Source of the DNA: Pedobacter steynii
GTDB taxonomy: Bacteria > Bacteroidota > Bacteroidia > Sphingobacteriales > Sphingobacteriaceae
DNA: 64,000 nucleotides
NCBI RefSeq assembly: GCF_900103665.1
Contig: NZ_FNGY01000003.1
Span: 682,001 to 746,000 of the forward strand
Direction of reading: 5' to 3'
The position numbers and the translations under genes were made by a program. The notes beneath the pieces were generated by a model. The model ran no database searches. It saw only the letters and a program-made list of their open reading frames with translations, and was not told the origin of the DNA. Below are positions 44,419 through 51,632 of the stretch, one piece after another (position 1 is the first letter of the stretch; each line of letters begins with the position of its first letter).

Positions 44419-44444
44419 GAACAGCCGGCAATAGCCGGCTGTTC
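44419..44444. terminator. bidirectional intrinsic terminator
   Basis: Perfect 11-bp GC-rich stem GAACAGCCGGC/GCCGGCTGTTC with an AATA loop, flanked by T-rich tracts on both sides, between the convergent outer-membrane protein gene and the DUF5362-like gene. Confidence 0.85.
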
Positions 44445-44471
44445 TTGTTTATCGGAAAGCGGCTTAATTGC

Positions 44472-44942
44472 TTAGCTGACTCCAATACTCGCTACAACAG
44501 CGAATAAAATCCCGACAATATAAAAGCTGAGGACTACAATGGTAAGTACACCCCAGAACTTGAAGAACGACTTCATTTTGCTCATCGCCACACCTAAGCT
44601 CAGCTGATCCAGAAACAGGACTGCCTTTTGCGCAGCGGTCGCATATTTAAACAACATTAAACTCGGATAAAAATAAATGAGCGCAATGAGTAAATAGGTC
44701 ACGGTAATCGCTGCCGGAGCCACCTGAGATAAAGGCGTCTGACCGCCCATGGTGGTCATCGATGAAATCACAGCAGGCATAAAAAATGCGAATATGATGA
44801 TCAATACGCAAAAAATAAATCCGATAATGGATAAGAATTTAGCCCATTTTGCCGTCTCGTAAATATAGCTGCGGATGTCTTCAGTAACTATAAGGGTTTC
44901 ATTTTCTGCTTCAAGGGGCTCTTTTTCTTCGAAATCTTCCAT
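44472..44942 (-). CDS. DUF5362-like membrane protein
   Basis: 156 residues from the ATG at 44942 (MEDFEEKEPL); another ATG at 44987 would add 15 basic residues. An acidic N-terminal tail with LIVTEDIRSYIYETAKWAKF leads into three or four membrane helices (about 37-60, 80-102, 128-155) that include an FPSLMLFKY-like stretch. The tail plus four-helix layout matches small Bacteroidota membrane proteins labelled DUF5362; this is recalled rather than searched. Function is unknown. It is divergent from ychF, with about 100 bp between starts. Confidence 0.75.
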   Translation of the reverse strand: MEDFEEKEPLEAENETLIVTEDIRSYIYETAKWAKFLSIIGFIFCVLIIIFAFFMPAVISSMTTMGGQTPLSQVAPAAITVTYLLIALIYFYPSLMLFKYATAAQKAVLFLDQLSLGVAMSKMKSFFKFWGVLTIVVLSFYIVGILFAVVASIGVS

Positions 44943-45010
44943 AAGGATCGTGTTAATCTTTAAATACTTTTTAGATACCCTAAACATAAAGATTATTTTT
45001 AAAAAATTGG

Positions 45011-45018
45011 TAGCTTTG
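45011..45018 (+). promoter_or_regulatory. candidate -7 box of the ychF promoter
   Basis: TAGCTTTG fits the Bacteroidota -7 consensus TAnnTTTG and lies 26 bp before the ychF ATG. No clear -33 TTG was found at the expected distance, so the call rests on one element. Confidence 0.4.
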
Positions 45019-45043
45019 CGCCAAAACTATAAAAATATCATTC

Positions 45044-46138
45044 ATGGCATTACAATGTGGTATAGTTGGTTTACCAAATGTTGGAAAATCCACCTTATTT
45101 AACTGTTTATCGAACGCAAAAGCTCAAGCGGCTAACTTTCCTTTCTGTACAATCGAACCTAATATCGGCGTAATTACTGTACCCGACGACAGGTTGACTA
45201 AATTGGCCGAACTGGTACAGCCAAACCGTATTGTTCCCAATACCATTGAGATTGTGGATATTGCAGGTTTGGTAAAAGGTGCTTCCAAAGGGGAAGGTTT
45301 AGGAAACCAGTTTTTGGGTAATATCAGGGCTACAAATGCCGTTATCCATGTATTGCGTTGCTTTGACGATGGAAATGTGATCCACGTAGACGGTTCTGTT
45401 GATCCGATTCGCGATAAAGAAATTATTGATACTGAATTACAGCTGAAAGATTTGGATACCGTTACCAAACGGATTCAGAAAGTGGAGAAAATGGCAAAAA
45501 CCGATAAAGATGCCAAAAGAACTTTCGATATTTTAAGCGTGATTAAAGTACATCTTGAAGAAGGTAAATCCGCACGTTCTGCAGCTGTTGCAGCGGAAGA
45601 TTTTGAATTCATTCAGGACCTGGGTTTGTTAACTCAAAAACCGGTAATGTATGTATGCAACGTAGATGAGAACTCTGTGATCAACGGGAATGCTTATGTA
45701 GACCGCGTTAAAGAAGCTGTAAAAAATGAGAATGCTGAAGTATTGGTGATCTCTGCTAAAATAGAATCAGAAATTGCGGAACTGGAAAGTTACGAAGAAC
45801 GTCAGGAGTTTTTAGCGGACCTTGGTCTTACCGAGTCTGGCGTAAACAAGCTGATTGTTGCGGCTTACCGTTTATTAGACCTGTACACGTATTTTACTGC
45901 AGGTGTTCAGGAAGTAAGAGCATGGACGATCACTAAAGGATTCACAGCTCCGCAAGCTGCTGGTGTGATCCACACTGACTTTGAAAAAGGATTTATCCGC
46001 GCTGAGGTCATTAAATATATTGACTTTGTAACCCTGGGTTCAGAGGCTGCCTGTAAAGATGCCGGTAAATTAGGTGTCGAAGGTAAAACCTATGTAGTGG
46101 AAGATGGAGACATCATGCACTTCCGTTTCAACGTATAA
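45044..46138 (+). CDS. ychF: redox-regulated ATPase/GTPase YchF (OLA1 family)
   Basis: 364 residues, full family length. The G1 loop is GLPNVGKST (9-17), followed by NFPFCTIEPNIGVITVPD (switch I region), DIAGLVKGASKGEGLGNQFL (G3) and a C-terminal TGS domain ending GDIMHFRFNV. OLA1/YchF proteins hydrolyse ATP in preference to GTP, bind ribosomes and affect translation and stress responses. The NxxE motif that replaces G4 appears as CNVDEN. It is monocistronic with a strong terminator. This is a core housekeeping gene in an ordinary setting. Confidence 0.97.
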   Translation: MALQCGIVGLPNVGKSTLFNCLSNAKAQAANFPFCTIEPNIGVITVPDDRLTKLAELVQPNRIVPNTIEIVDIAGLVKGASKGEGLGNQFLGNIRATNAVIHVLRCFDDGNVIHVDGSVDPIRDKEIIDTELQLKDLDTVTKRIQKVEKMAKTDKDAKRTFDILSVIKVHLEEGKSARSAAVAAEDFEFIQDLGLLTQKPVMYVCNVDENSVINGNAYVDRVKEAVKNENAEVLVISAKIESEIAELESYEERQEFLADLGLTESGVNKLIVAAYRLLDLYTYFTAGVQEVRAWTITKGFTAPQAAGVIHTDFEKGFIRAEVIKYIDFVTLGSEAACKDAGKLGVEGKTYVVEDGDIMHFRFNV

Positions 46139-46150
46139 TCACATTACCTG

Positions 46151-46189
46151 ATAAAAAGAAAGGCCGGATGATCCGGCCTTTCTTTTTAT
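46151..46189. terminator. bidirectional intrinsic terminator
   Basis: Perfect 19-bp inverted repeat around a single central G, with stem AAAGGCCGGAT/ATCCGGCCTTT flanked by A5/T5 tracts, between the convergent ychF and mgtE genes. A textbook hairpin with T runs in both directions. Confidence 0.9.
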
Positions 46190-46203
46190 GTTGTTTTTGG
46201 CGC

Positions 46204-47577
46204 TTAGAGCAGCACTCCCGTCAGGAACATCACTGCAACTGAGAAGTAAATGATCAGTCCGGTTACATCAACCAGGGTTGCTACAAAAGGAGCAGATGAG
46301 GTTGCAGGGTCAGCACCAAGTTTCTTTAAGATCAGCGGAAGCATAGAACCTGCCAATGATCCCCATAAAACCACACCAACCAGCGCGACACCTACTGTAA
46401 CGCCAATCAGGGGCCAATGTGGTCCATACATCGGAGTAAAGAAGGTCCAGACGAAAATCCTGAGGAAACCAATAGAGCCAAGTACAATTCCGAGCATCAG
46501 CCCCGAAATGAGCTCCCTTCGCATTACCCTCCACCAATCGCCCACCGTAATCTCTCCCAAAGCCATGGCCTGAATAATCAAAGTAGAAGCCTGTGAACCG
46601 CTATTTCCCCCACTTGAAATGATCAACGGAACAAACATCGCCAGGATTACTGCTTTCGCAATGTCGGCTTCAAAATGTCCCATGGCCGTAGCGGTTAACA
46701 TTTCTCCAAGGAAAAGTACCACCAGCCAACCTATTCTTCGTTTAAACAAACCGAAAATCGGCATATCCAGATAGGGTTCGTCCAATGCCTGAGTACCCCC
46801 TATTTTGTGCATATCTTCTGTATATTCTTCGTTTGCAATCCATAGGATATCATCTACAGTTACAATACCCAGCAATACGTTATAATCATCTACTACGGGT
46901 AAGGCTACCCGGTTATTCATCCTGAAAATATTAATCGCTTCTTCCTGATGGTCATTTGCTTTTAAGGCGATCAGACGCTGATCTGTCAGGTCTCCGATTT
47001 TAGCTTCCGGATCTGCCAGGAGAATTTCTCTGATCCTGATGTCATCCAGCAGGACTCCATCTTTATCGATCACATAGATCACATCAATGGTTTCAGAGTT
47101 CTTACCGTAACGCCTGATGTGTGCCAGTACGCGGGATACCGTCCAGTCTTTCTTTACTGCAACATAATCCGGCGTCATCAGCCTTCCCACGCTGTCTTCC
47201 TCATAACCCAGCAAAGAGAGCGCTTCCACCCTGTCCTTAGCAGGCAACAGAATGATCAGCTTCTTTACGGCATCGCCTTTCAGCTCACTGAACAAGGAAG
47301 TACGGTCATCGGGAGGCAGCAGGTTAATCAGCTCTGCAAGTTTATTTCCGGGAAGTTTTTTAATGATTCTTTCCTGAGTAGGAAAGTCAAGGATTCTGAA
47401 AACATTTACGGCCCTTTTGATGGACAGCGTATCAATAAATGTGACTGCGTGTTGGGGAAGTTCGTCTATTAAATGCTCCACATCTGAAATATTCAGGTCA
47501 TCCAAATATATCTTCAATTGTGCATTGTCTTCCTGCTCTAAGAGCTTTACGATTTCTTCAACAATCATTTCTTCCAT
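46204..47577 (-). CDS. mgtE: magnesium transporter MgtE
   Basis: 457 residues. The cytosolic N domain (about 1-130, IKKLPGNKLAELINLLPPDD) and two CBS repeats (about 135-255, VGRLMTPDYVAVKKDW and NNRVALPVVDDYNVLLGIVT) form the Mg-sensing gate. The five-helix pore domain follows (about 285-455), with PLIISSGGNSGSQASTLIIQ and DPATSSAPFVATLVDVTGL, including the conserved pore Asp. It is an inner-membrane channel for Mg2+ uptake that closes when cytosolic Mg2+ is high. It is monocistronic and has a 320-bp gap upstream. Confidence 0.96.
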   Translation of the reverse strand: MEEMIVEEIVKLLEQEDNAQLKIYLDDLNISDVEHLIDELPQHAVTFIDTLSIKRAVNVFRILDFPTQERIIKKLPGNKLAELINLLPPDDRTSLFSELKGDAVKKLIILLPAKDRVEALSLLGYEEDSVGRLMTPDYVAVKKDWTVSRVLAHIRRYGKNSETIDVIYVIDKDGVLLDDIRIREILLADPEAKIGDLTDQRLIALKANDHQEEAINIFRMNNRVALPVVDDYNVLLGIVTVDDILWIANEEYTEDMHKIGGTQALDEPYLDMPIFGLFKRRIGWLVVLFLGEMLTATAMGHFEADIAKAVILAMFVPLIISSGGNSGSQASTLIIQAMALGEITVGDWWRVMRRELISGLMLGIVLGSIGFLRIFVWTFFTPMYGPHWPLIGVTVGVALVGVVLWGSLAGSMLPLILKKLGADPATSSAPFVATLVDVTGLIIYFSVAVMFLTGVLL

Positions 47578-47695
47578 AAACGCCTCTTTTCTTTACATGA
47601 TTTTCATCACCATTACAATTGTTATTTACCCCTTATGAAAGGACCATGAACTTAAGACACAGCTCATGATATGACCCGCACAGTCATCCCGCTTT

Positions 47696-47820
47696 CATTT
47701 TTGCAAAAGTGCTTTTTTATTTTTGAAAAAATGCCTTTATAAGGGAATATAATTGCCTTTGGTAAAAGCAGCGAGATTAACCATGTTTAAATCCTGTTGT
47801 AAGTGCTCAGACCTAAAAAA
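47696..47820 (+). repeat. 125-bp direct repeat, left copy
   Basis: Nearly the same sequence recurs in the same orientation at 49279-49403; by eye about 80-85% of bases match with a single 1-bp gap. Shared blocks include CATTTTTGCAAAAG, GCTTTTTTATTTTTGAA, GTTTAAATCCTGTTG and GCTCAGACCTAAAAAA. The copies bracket the TlpA-like gene. This copy fills much of the 320-bp gap between mgtE and that gene; nothing else is recognised in the gap. Confidence 0.85.
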
Positions 47821-47897
47821 TTCAGATACTTGCCATCGTCTTGCTCCCTCAGCATACAGATCTAAACATAGCAATCAGGAAGGTATTTAATGATTCA

Positions 47898-49163
47898 TTA
47901 GAGATGATTCTCCAGATAGCCCCCGATGATTTGTGCCGAAGGGTCAACTGCTAATATTGTTCCTTTTTTATCTACCAATAAAACCTTTCCTGCTGCATTT
48001 GAAATTCCATATTTATTCCAAATGTTATTTTCATCATCAAGCTCAAGGAGATTTGGCCAACTAAAAGATTCCTTGTCTAAACGTGATAACAACGCCTGGT
48101 TATTCTTAAATTCTCTGGCTATTCCGACAACAGCAAATCCTTTGTTGTTGTATTTTTTGTAAAGAGGAACAATAGTTCTACTGGTAGCAATACATGGCCC
48201 GCACCAGGATCCCCATAGAATAATTACGGAAACTTTGTTTTTTATCAGCTCTGACAGCTTGATTTTGGAACCGTTCAAATCAGGAGCCGTAAAATCTATA
48301 AATTTCCCCCCCGGACGAATTTGGTTAAAACCAGACATCTCATTTTTAATGAGTCTGGTATACTTATGAGCAGGAAATCTTTTTGACAACACCTGATAGG
48401 TGTTGTCAAATTCCATTGCGATCTCCGGACTTGTTTTAGCCAGGTTCATATCTTTTAAGAGAAGAAAGTAAGATGCAATGGAAGGATTCTTCTGAATAGT
48501 TTCATATTTCCATTTAATTTGTTCCAACAAAAGCTTGTCCTGATCTAATTTAAGTGCAGCGCCTTCTAAACTTCGATCCAATCCCGTTTTTCTCAATTCC
48601 TCCTGATCCTTGTAGATTGAACGTTTCTCATCATCATTGGATGCTTTACTTAAGTCAGCCATTAAGGATTTGTATTTTTCACTATAAAGATTTCCAGCAT
48701 CTGAGAGTATTTTTATTTTTTTCTTGATTGCTGAAATTCTATCTTTAAAAATCTCATAACCACGGGTTAAAGACAAATTATAATCACTATTTAATTTGCC
48801 ACCTTCAATTTTGTTTTTTTGCGTATTTCCCTTATCAAATAAAGTAAACTTTACGTTTACTGAATCAGGAAAGAAAATTATTGGGAGCCACGTTCCAACC
48901 GCTAACTCGTCTTCGAAAATTAACTGATAAGCTTCAGTAGTGTCTAAAGAAACTTTATATTCAAACTTTTTATCCTTAACTGGAATTATGATATGCTCGC
49001 TATGAGGATCTTGAGTGCATTTTGACAAAAGTATTTTTTCACTATTTCTACCTAGTACCTCACCTGTTAAAATAATGTCTGTTTTTTGAGCATAAGCTAT
49101 AGAAGAGCAAATGAAAAGAAAAAAGAAAATTAGCTTCGTTGTATTTATAAATTGCAGCATCAT
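47898..49163 (-). CDS. TlpA-like thioredoxin-domain protein with DUF4369 N-terminus
   Basis: 421 residues from the ATG at 49163, which opens the signal peptide LIFFFLFICSSIAYAQ; the frame upstream of it runs into the direct repeat and looks non-coding. A DUF4369-like beta domain (about 25-130, ILTGEVLGRNSEKILLSKC) is followed by a helical, Lys-rich linker (about 140-270). A TlpA/AhpC-type thioredoxin domain ends the protein, with GKFIDFTAPDLNGSKIKLSE and the redox motif WGSWCGPC. It is a periplasmic disulfide reductase of a type that is expanded in Bacteroidota. The gene is bracketed by a 125-bp direct repeat and looks inserted between mgtE and the 49436 gene. Confidence 0.88.
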   Translation of the reverse strand: MMLQFINTTKLIFFFLFICSSIAYAQKTDIILTGEVLGRNSEKILLSKCTQDPHSEHIIIPVKDKKFEYKVSLDTTEAYQLIFEDELAVGTWLPIIFFPDSVNVKFTLFDKGNTQKNKIEGGKLNSDYNLSLTRGYEIFKDRISAIKKKIKILSDAGNLYSEKYKSLMADLSKASNDDEKRSIYKDQEELRKTGLDRSLEGAALKLDQDKLLLEQIKWKYETIQKNPSIASYFLLLKDMNLAKTSPEIAMEFDNTYQVLSKRFPAHKYTRLIKNEMSGFNQIRPGGKFIDFTAPDLNGSKIKLSELIKNKVSVIILWGSWCGPCIATSRTIVPLYKKYNNKGFAVVGIAREFKNNQALLSRLDKESFSWPNLLELDDENNIWNKYGISNAAGKVLLVDKKGTILAVDPSAQIIGGYLENHL

Positions 49164-49278
49164 GATGACAAAAGAGTTATTTAAATTCCTCCAAAATAAC
49201 AATAGCACTACAGGTAAACCATTCAAATATTGATCAATATTGATGTTTTTTTTGCGAGCGATCTTCCTATCATGGTTC

Positions 49279-49403
49279 CATTTTTGCAAAAGCGCTTTTT
49301 TATTTTTGAAGAACGGCCTGAATCAGGAATCTAATTCTCCTTAGTAAAAGCAGGGAGATTACCCTTGTTTAAATCCTGTTGCAAATGCTCAGACCTAAAA
49401 AAA
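49279..49403 (+). repeat. 125-bp direct repeat, right copy
   Basis: Right-hand partner of 47696-47820. It ends 32 bp before the ATG of the secreted protein gene at 49436, so this copy probably contains that gene's promoter. The left copy would then be a stray second promoter region facing the 3' end of the TlpA-like gene. Confidence 0.85.
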
Positions 49404-49435
49404 TCATATATTTAAGACAACTTAACTGCGCTTTT

Positions 49436-49990
49436 ATGAAACCGTACTTTACCATTATTATTTGCTTATTCACCATAAAGACTTTTGCTCAGGTAAAACC
49501 AGGCAATCAAGTAGCTAGAGACTCTATAAAAATAACTTACGACACTAATGTTCAGCGTCAACCTCACTACTATGTCGACAATATTTATGTAGGAGATAAT
49601 ATATTTATTCATCTCGATGCTAATCAGATTTTATCCCTGGATGTTGACAAAGAATCTTCAAAGATTTTTATCACGACAAAAAATCCTGCTAGTTTTAATT
49701 TCCTTAGTCTTCAGGAGATCAGGAACAAGTACGTTAAATCTACATATCCCAGGGCATTATATTTATTAAATGGCAAGCTGGTCAAAGACCACAGTCAAAA
49801 AATCGATGAAAAGTATATTTTGAGCATTCAAATTTCTACATCGGACAGCATTGCGTCATTAAAAGACGCTCAGGTAAAGTTTGATGTCATCGAGATCTTA
49901 ACGAGATCAAAAGAAAATCTTGAAAAAGCAAATACGCTGATGATCAGGGGGAATTCTACTGCATCAACTTTCTCCAACAGGATAAGATAG
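49436..49990 (+). CDS. secreted protein of unknown function
   Basis: 184 residues from the ATG at 49436, where a signal peptide begins (MKPYFTIIICLFTIKTFAQ); the frame upstream lies in the direct repeat. The mature part is a mixed alpha/beta sequence (YYVDNIYVGDNIFIHLDANQ, SKIFITTKNPASFNFLSLQE, RALYLLNGKLVKDHSQKIDE, FDVIEILTRSKENLEKANTL). The phrase LNGK.V.......I.....IL.I.I suggests strands like those of carboxypeptidase-regulatory or TonB-linked plug peptides, but no family can be named. It is read toward the tRNA-Arg gene. Confidence 0.72.
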   Translation: MKPYFTIIICLFTIKTFAQVKPGNQVARDSIKITYDTNVQRQPHYYVDNIYVGDNIFIHLDANQILSLDVDKESSKIFITTKNPASFNFLSLQEIRNKYVKSTYPRALYLLNGKLVKDHSQKIDEKYILSIQISTSDSIASLKDAQVKFDVIEILTRSKENLEKANTLMIRGNSTASTFSNRIR

Positions 49991-50110
49991 GCCCCGGTGT
50001 CCTCCTAAAATAAAAAAGGTGACAGATCTTTTAAGAGATTTATCATAAGGATGATGATAAGCATTTTATTATATGAAATAGTTTCCTAGATTTGCAATCT
50101 TGAAAAACCA

Positions 50111-50182
50111 GCATTCGTAGTTCAATGGATAGAATGTCAGATTCCGGTTCTGATGATGGGGGTTCGAATCCCTTCGAGTGCA
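50111..50182 (+). tRNA. tRNA-Arg (anticodon CCG)
   Basis: 72 nt without an encoded CCA. The acceptor arms GCATTCG/CGAGTGC pair with one G-T wobble. The anticodon stem TCAGA/TCTGA holds the loop TTCCGGT, giving anticodon CCG, which reads CGG. The T arm is GGGGG-TTCGAAT-CCCTT-like with the invariant TTCGAAT. A is the discriminator base. A short hairpin follows at once. No second copy of the tRNA 3' end was found downstream, so it is not shown to be an integration site. Confidence 0.92.
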
Positions 50183-50184
50183 CA

Positions 50185-50217
50185 AAGAAAGCCTTAGAGA
50201 AAATCTAGGGCTTTCTT
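50185..50217 (+). terminator. terminator of the tRNA-Arg transcript
   Basis: Stem AAGAAAGCC/GGGCTTTCTT (one G-T or bulge) with a TAGA/TCTA inner part, ending in TTGTTTT, directly after the tRNA. Confidence 0.65.
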
Positions 50218-50256
50218 GTTTTCAATGCTTTGCGCTTTTACGACAAGCAGATCAGT

Positions 50257-50276
50257 TATAAACAAATTTGTTTATA
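50257..50276. promoter_or_regulatory. 20-bp palindromic operator over the -7 box of the toxin-antitoxin pair
   Basis: TATAAACAAATTTGTTTATA is a perfect 20-bp palindrome. A consensus -7 box TATATTTG (50273-50280) overlaps its right end. The antitoxin-like HTH gene begins only 4-10 bp later. This is the expected place for autorepression by the HTH protein. The short distance hints at a leaderless or nearly leaderless message. Confidence 0.6.
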
Positions 50277-50283
50277 TTTGTAT

Positions 50284-50781
50284 ATGGAAATGTCATTGGA
50301 AAAATATAAAGGTATTCATCCCGGCCTGATATTAGACCGTGAGCTTAAGAAAAGAAAGCTTAAGAAGCGCCCGTTTGCACTTTCTTTGCCAGAGTATCCT
50401 CAAACAATTAACGATATCACAAAGGGCAAGCGTAACCTTACTCCCGAAGTATCTTTAAAAATAGATCGTGCTCTTGGTTTAGCAGAAGGCACTATGTTCC
50501 TTCTACAGGCCTATCATGCGATTAAAGTAGCGCAACTGAAAGAACAGACTAAGCTACATCCAGATTTGACTCTTTTCCGTAAAGCTCTTTTTTGGGACAC
50601 AGATATGAATAAACTTGATTGGGAGAAGCAATACAAACCGATTATCACAAGAATATTTGAACGGGGAGACTCCGGAGAAAAACAAGTTATCATCGATTTC
50701 TACGGCAAAGACAAAGTAGAAGAGGTTGCCGGAAGCTACTCTGTTTCAAGCAGATTACCAATATTCAGTCAGCACAAATAA
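50284..50781 (+). CDS. HigA-like HTH protein, probable antitoxin
   Basis: 165 residues from the ATG at 50284; a second in-frame ATG (50290, MSLEKYKG) is equally good. The N-terminal 75 residues match HigA/VapI-type HTH proteins: IHPGLILDRELKKRKL, SLPEYPQTINDITKGKRNLT, PEVSLKIDRALGLAEGTMFL. Residues 80-165 form a second region of unknown fold (LFRKALFWDTDMNKLDWEKQ, VIIDFYGKDKVEEVAG). The gene stops 7 bp before the nucleotidyltransferase-like gene. Gene order (regulator first) and the palindrome over the promoter fit an autoregulated toxin-antitoxin or abortive-infection module. The neutralising partner role is inferred from context. Confidence 0.8.
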   Translation: MEMSLEKYKGIHPGLILDRELKKRKLKKRPFALSLPEYPQTINDITKGKRNLTPEVSLKIDRALGLAEGTMFLLQAYHAIKVAQLKEQTKLHPDLTLFRKALFWDTDMNKLDWEKQYKPIITRIFERGDSGEKQVIIDFYGKDKVEEVAGSYSVSSRLPIFSQHK

Positions 50782-50788
50782 TATCGCT

Positions 50789-51439
50789 ATGCTCTACTGG
50801 AATACGGTTAATAATGAACTAAGAAATATATTACTTAAATTAATGCAAGCTAATGAATTTCGTGAATTCAGACTAGTTGGGGGTACTGCATTAAGTCTAC
50901 ACCTGGGACATAGAATTTCAGTTGATATTGATCTGTTTACAGATGCAACTTATAGATCAATTGATTTTGATGCAATTGATCATTACTTACGTAACAGTTT
51001 TGAATACGTTGTGGGTGATTTTGGAGGTAATCCAGGAATGGGAAAATCGTATTTGATTGGCAGTAGTTCTGATCAGGCAATTAAGCTTGATGTTTATTAT
51101 TCCATGGATCCATTTTTTCAGGATGAAATGGAATATGATGGAATAAGATTGGCTACGGTAGAAGAAATAATAGCAATGAAAGTTGATGTTATTCAACGTG
51201 GTGGGCGGAAAAAAGATTTTTGGGATTTACATGAGCTCTTGCCGCGGTATGATGTCAAAACTATGATTGATTTACATCGACAACGATTTGAATGGACGCA
51301 TGATCCAAAACTCATCCTTAAAAACTTCGTAGACTTTCAAGCTGCTGATCAGGATTTCGATCCAATTTGCTTACTTGATAAGGAATGGATATTTATTAAA
51401 GAAGATATAGAGATTGCAGTGGATTCTGTAAATATATGA
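50789..51439 (+). CDS. AbiEii/AbiGii-type nucleotidyltransferase, probable toxin
   Basis: 216 residues from the ATG at 50789. The nucleotidyltransferase core reads RLVGGTALSLHLGHRISVDI with Gly31-Gly32-Thr33 and the Asp pair D46/D48 (VDIDLFT). A third acidic strand IKLDVYY and the trailing motif GGRKKDFWDLHELLPRYD are typical of AbiEii toxins (DUF1814). Relatives act as GTP- or CTP-dependent toxins; some add nucleotides to tRNA ends and block translation. Here the gene follows a HigA-like HTH gene by 7 bp and lies just past a tRNA-Arg. It could instead be a harmless MNT-like enzyme, but gene order makes a phage-defence or maintenance module more likely. Confidence 0.85.
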   Translation: MLYWNTVNNELRNILLKLMQANEFREFRLVGGTALSLHLGHRISVDIDLFTDATYRSIDFDAIDHYLRNSFEYVVGDFGGNPGMGKSYLIGSSSDQAIKLDVYYSMDPFFQDEMEYDGIRLATVEEIIAMKVDVIQRGGRKKDFWDLHELLPRYDVKTMIDLHRQRFEWTHDPKLILKNFVDFQAADQDFDPICLLDKEWIFIKEDIEIAVDSVNI

Positions 51440-51632
51440 ATGCCGCCTGGAAAGTAATCAAATTCCATTTCATCAAAAAAGCATCGTAGTTTCGTCTTAT
51501 TTTTGCCATAAATTCAGATCCTCTTATTTTTATGGCCGATCAAAACCATCTTTGCCGAAGTTTAGGGAAAATCCATCGCCTTGCAATTTGCCCCTTTCCG
51601 CCAGGCGCTGAAAATGAATAAGAAAAATAAGA

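Noticed and set aside
49164..49289. Longer N-terminus for the TlpA-like protein
   Set aside because: The extension reads partly through the direct repeat, is basic and non-conserved in character, and buries the signal peptide.
50111..51632. Integrated island at tRNA-Arg with an att repeat
   Set aside because: No repeat of the tRNA 3' end and no integrase gene were found in the 1.5 kb downstream. The toxin-antitoxin pair may still have been gained, but the sequence does not show how.
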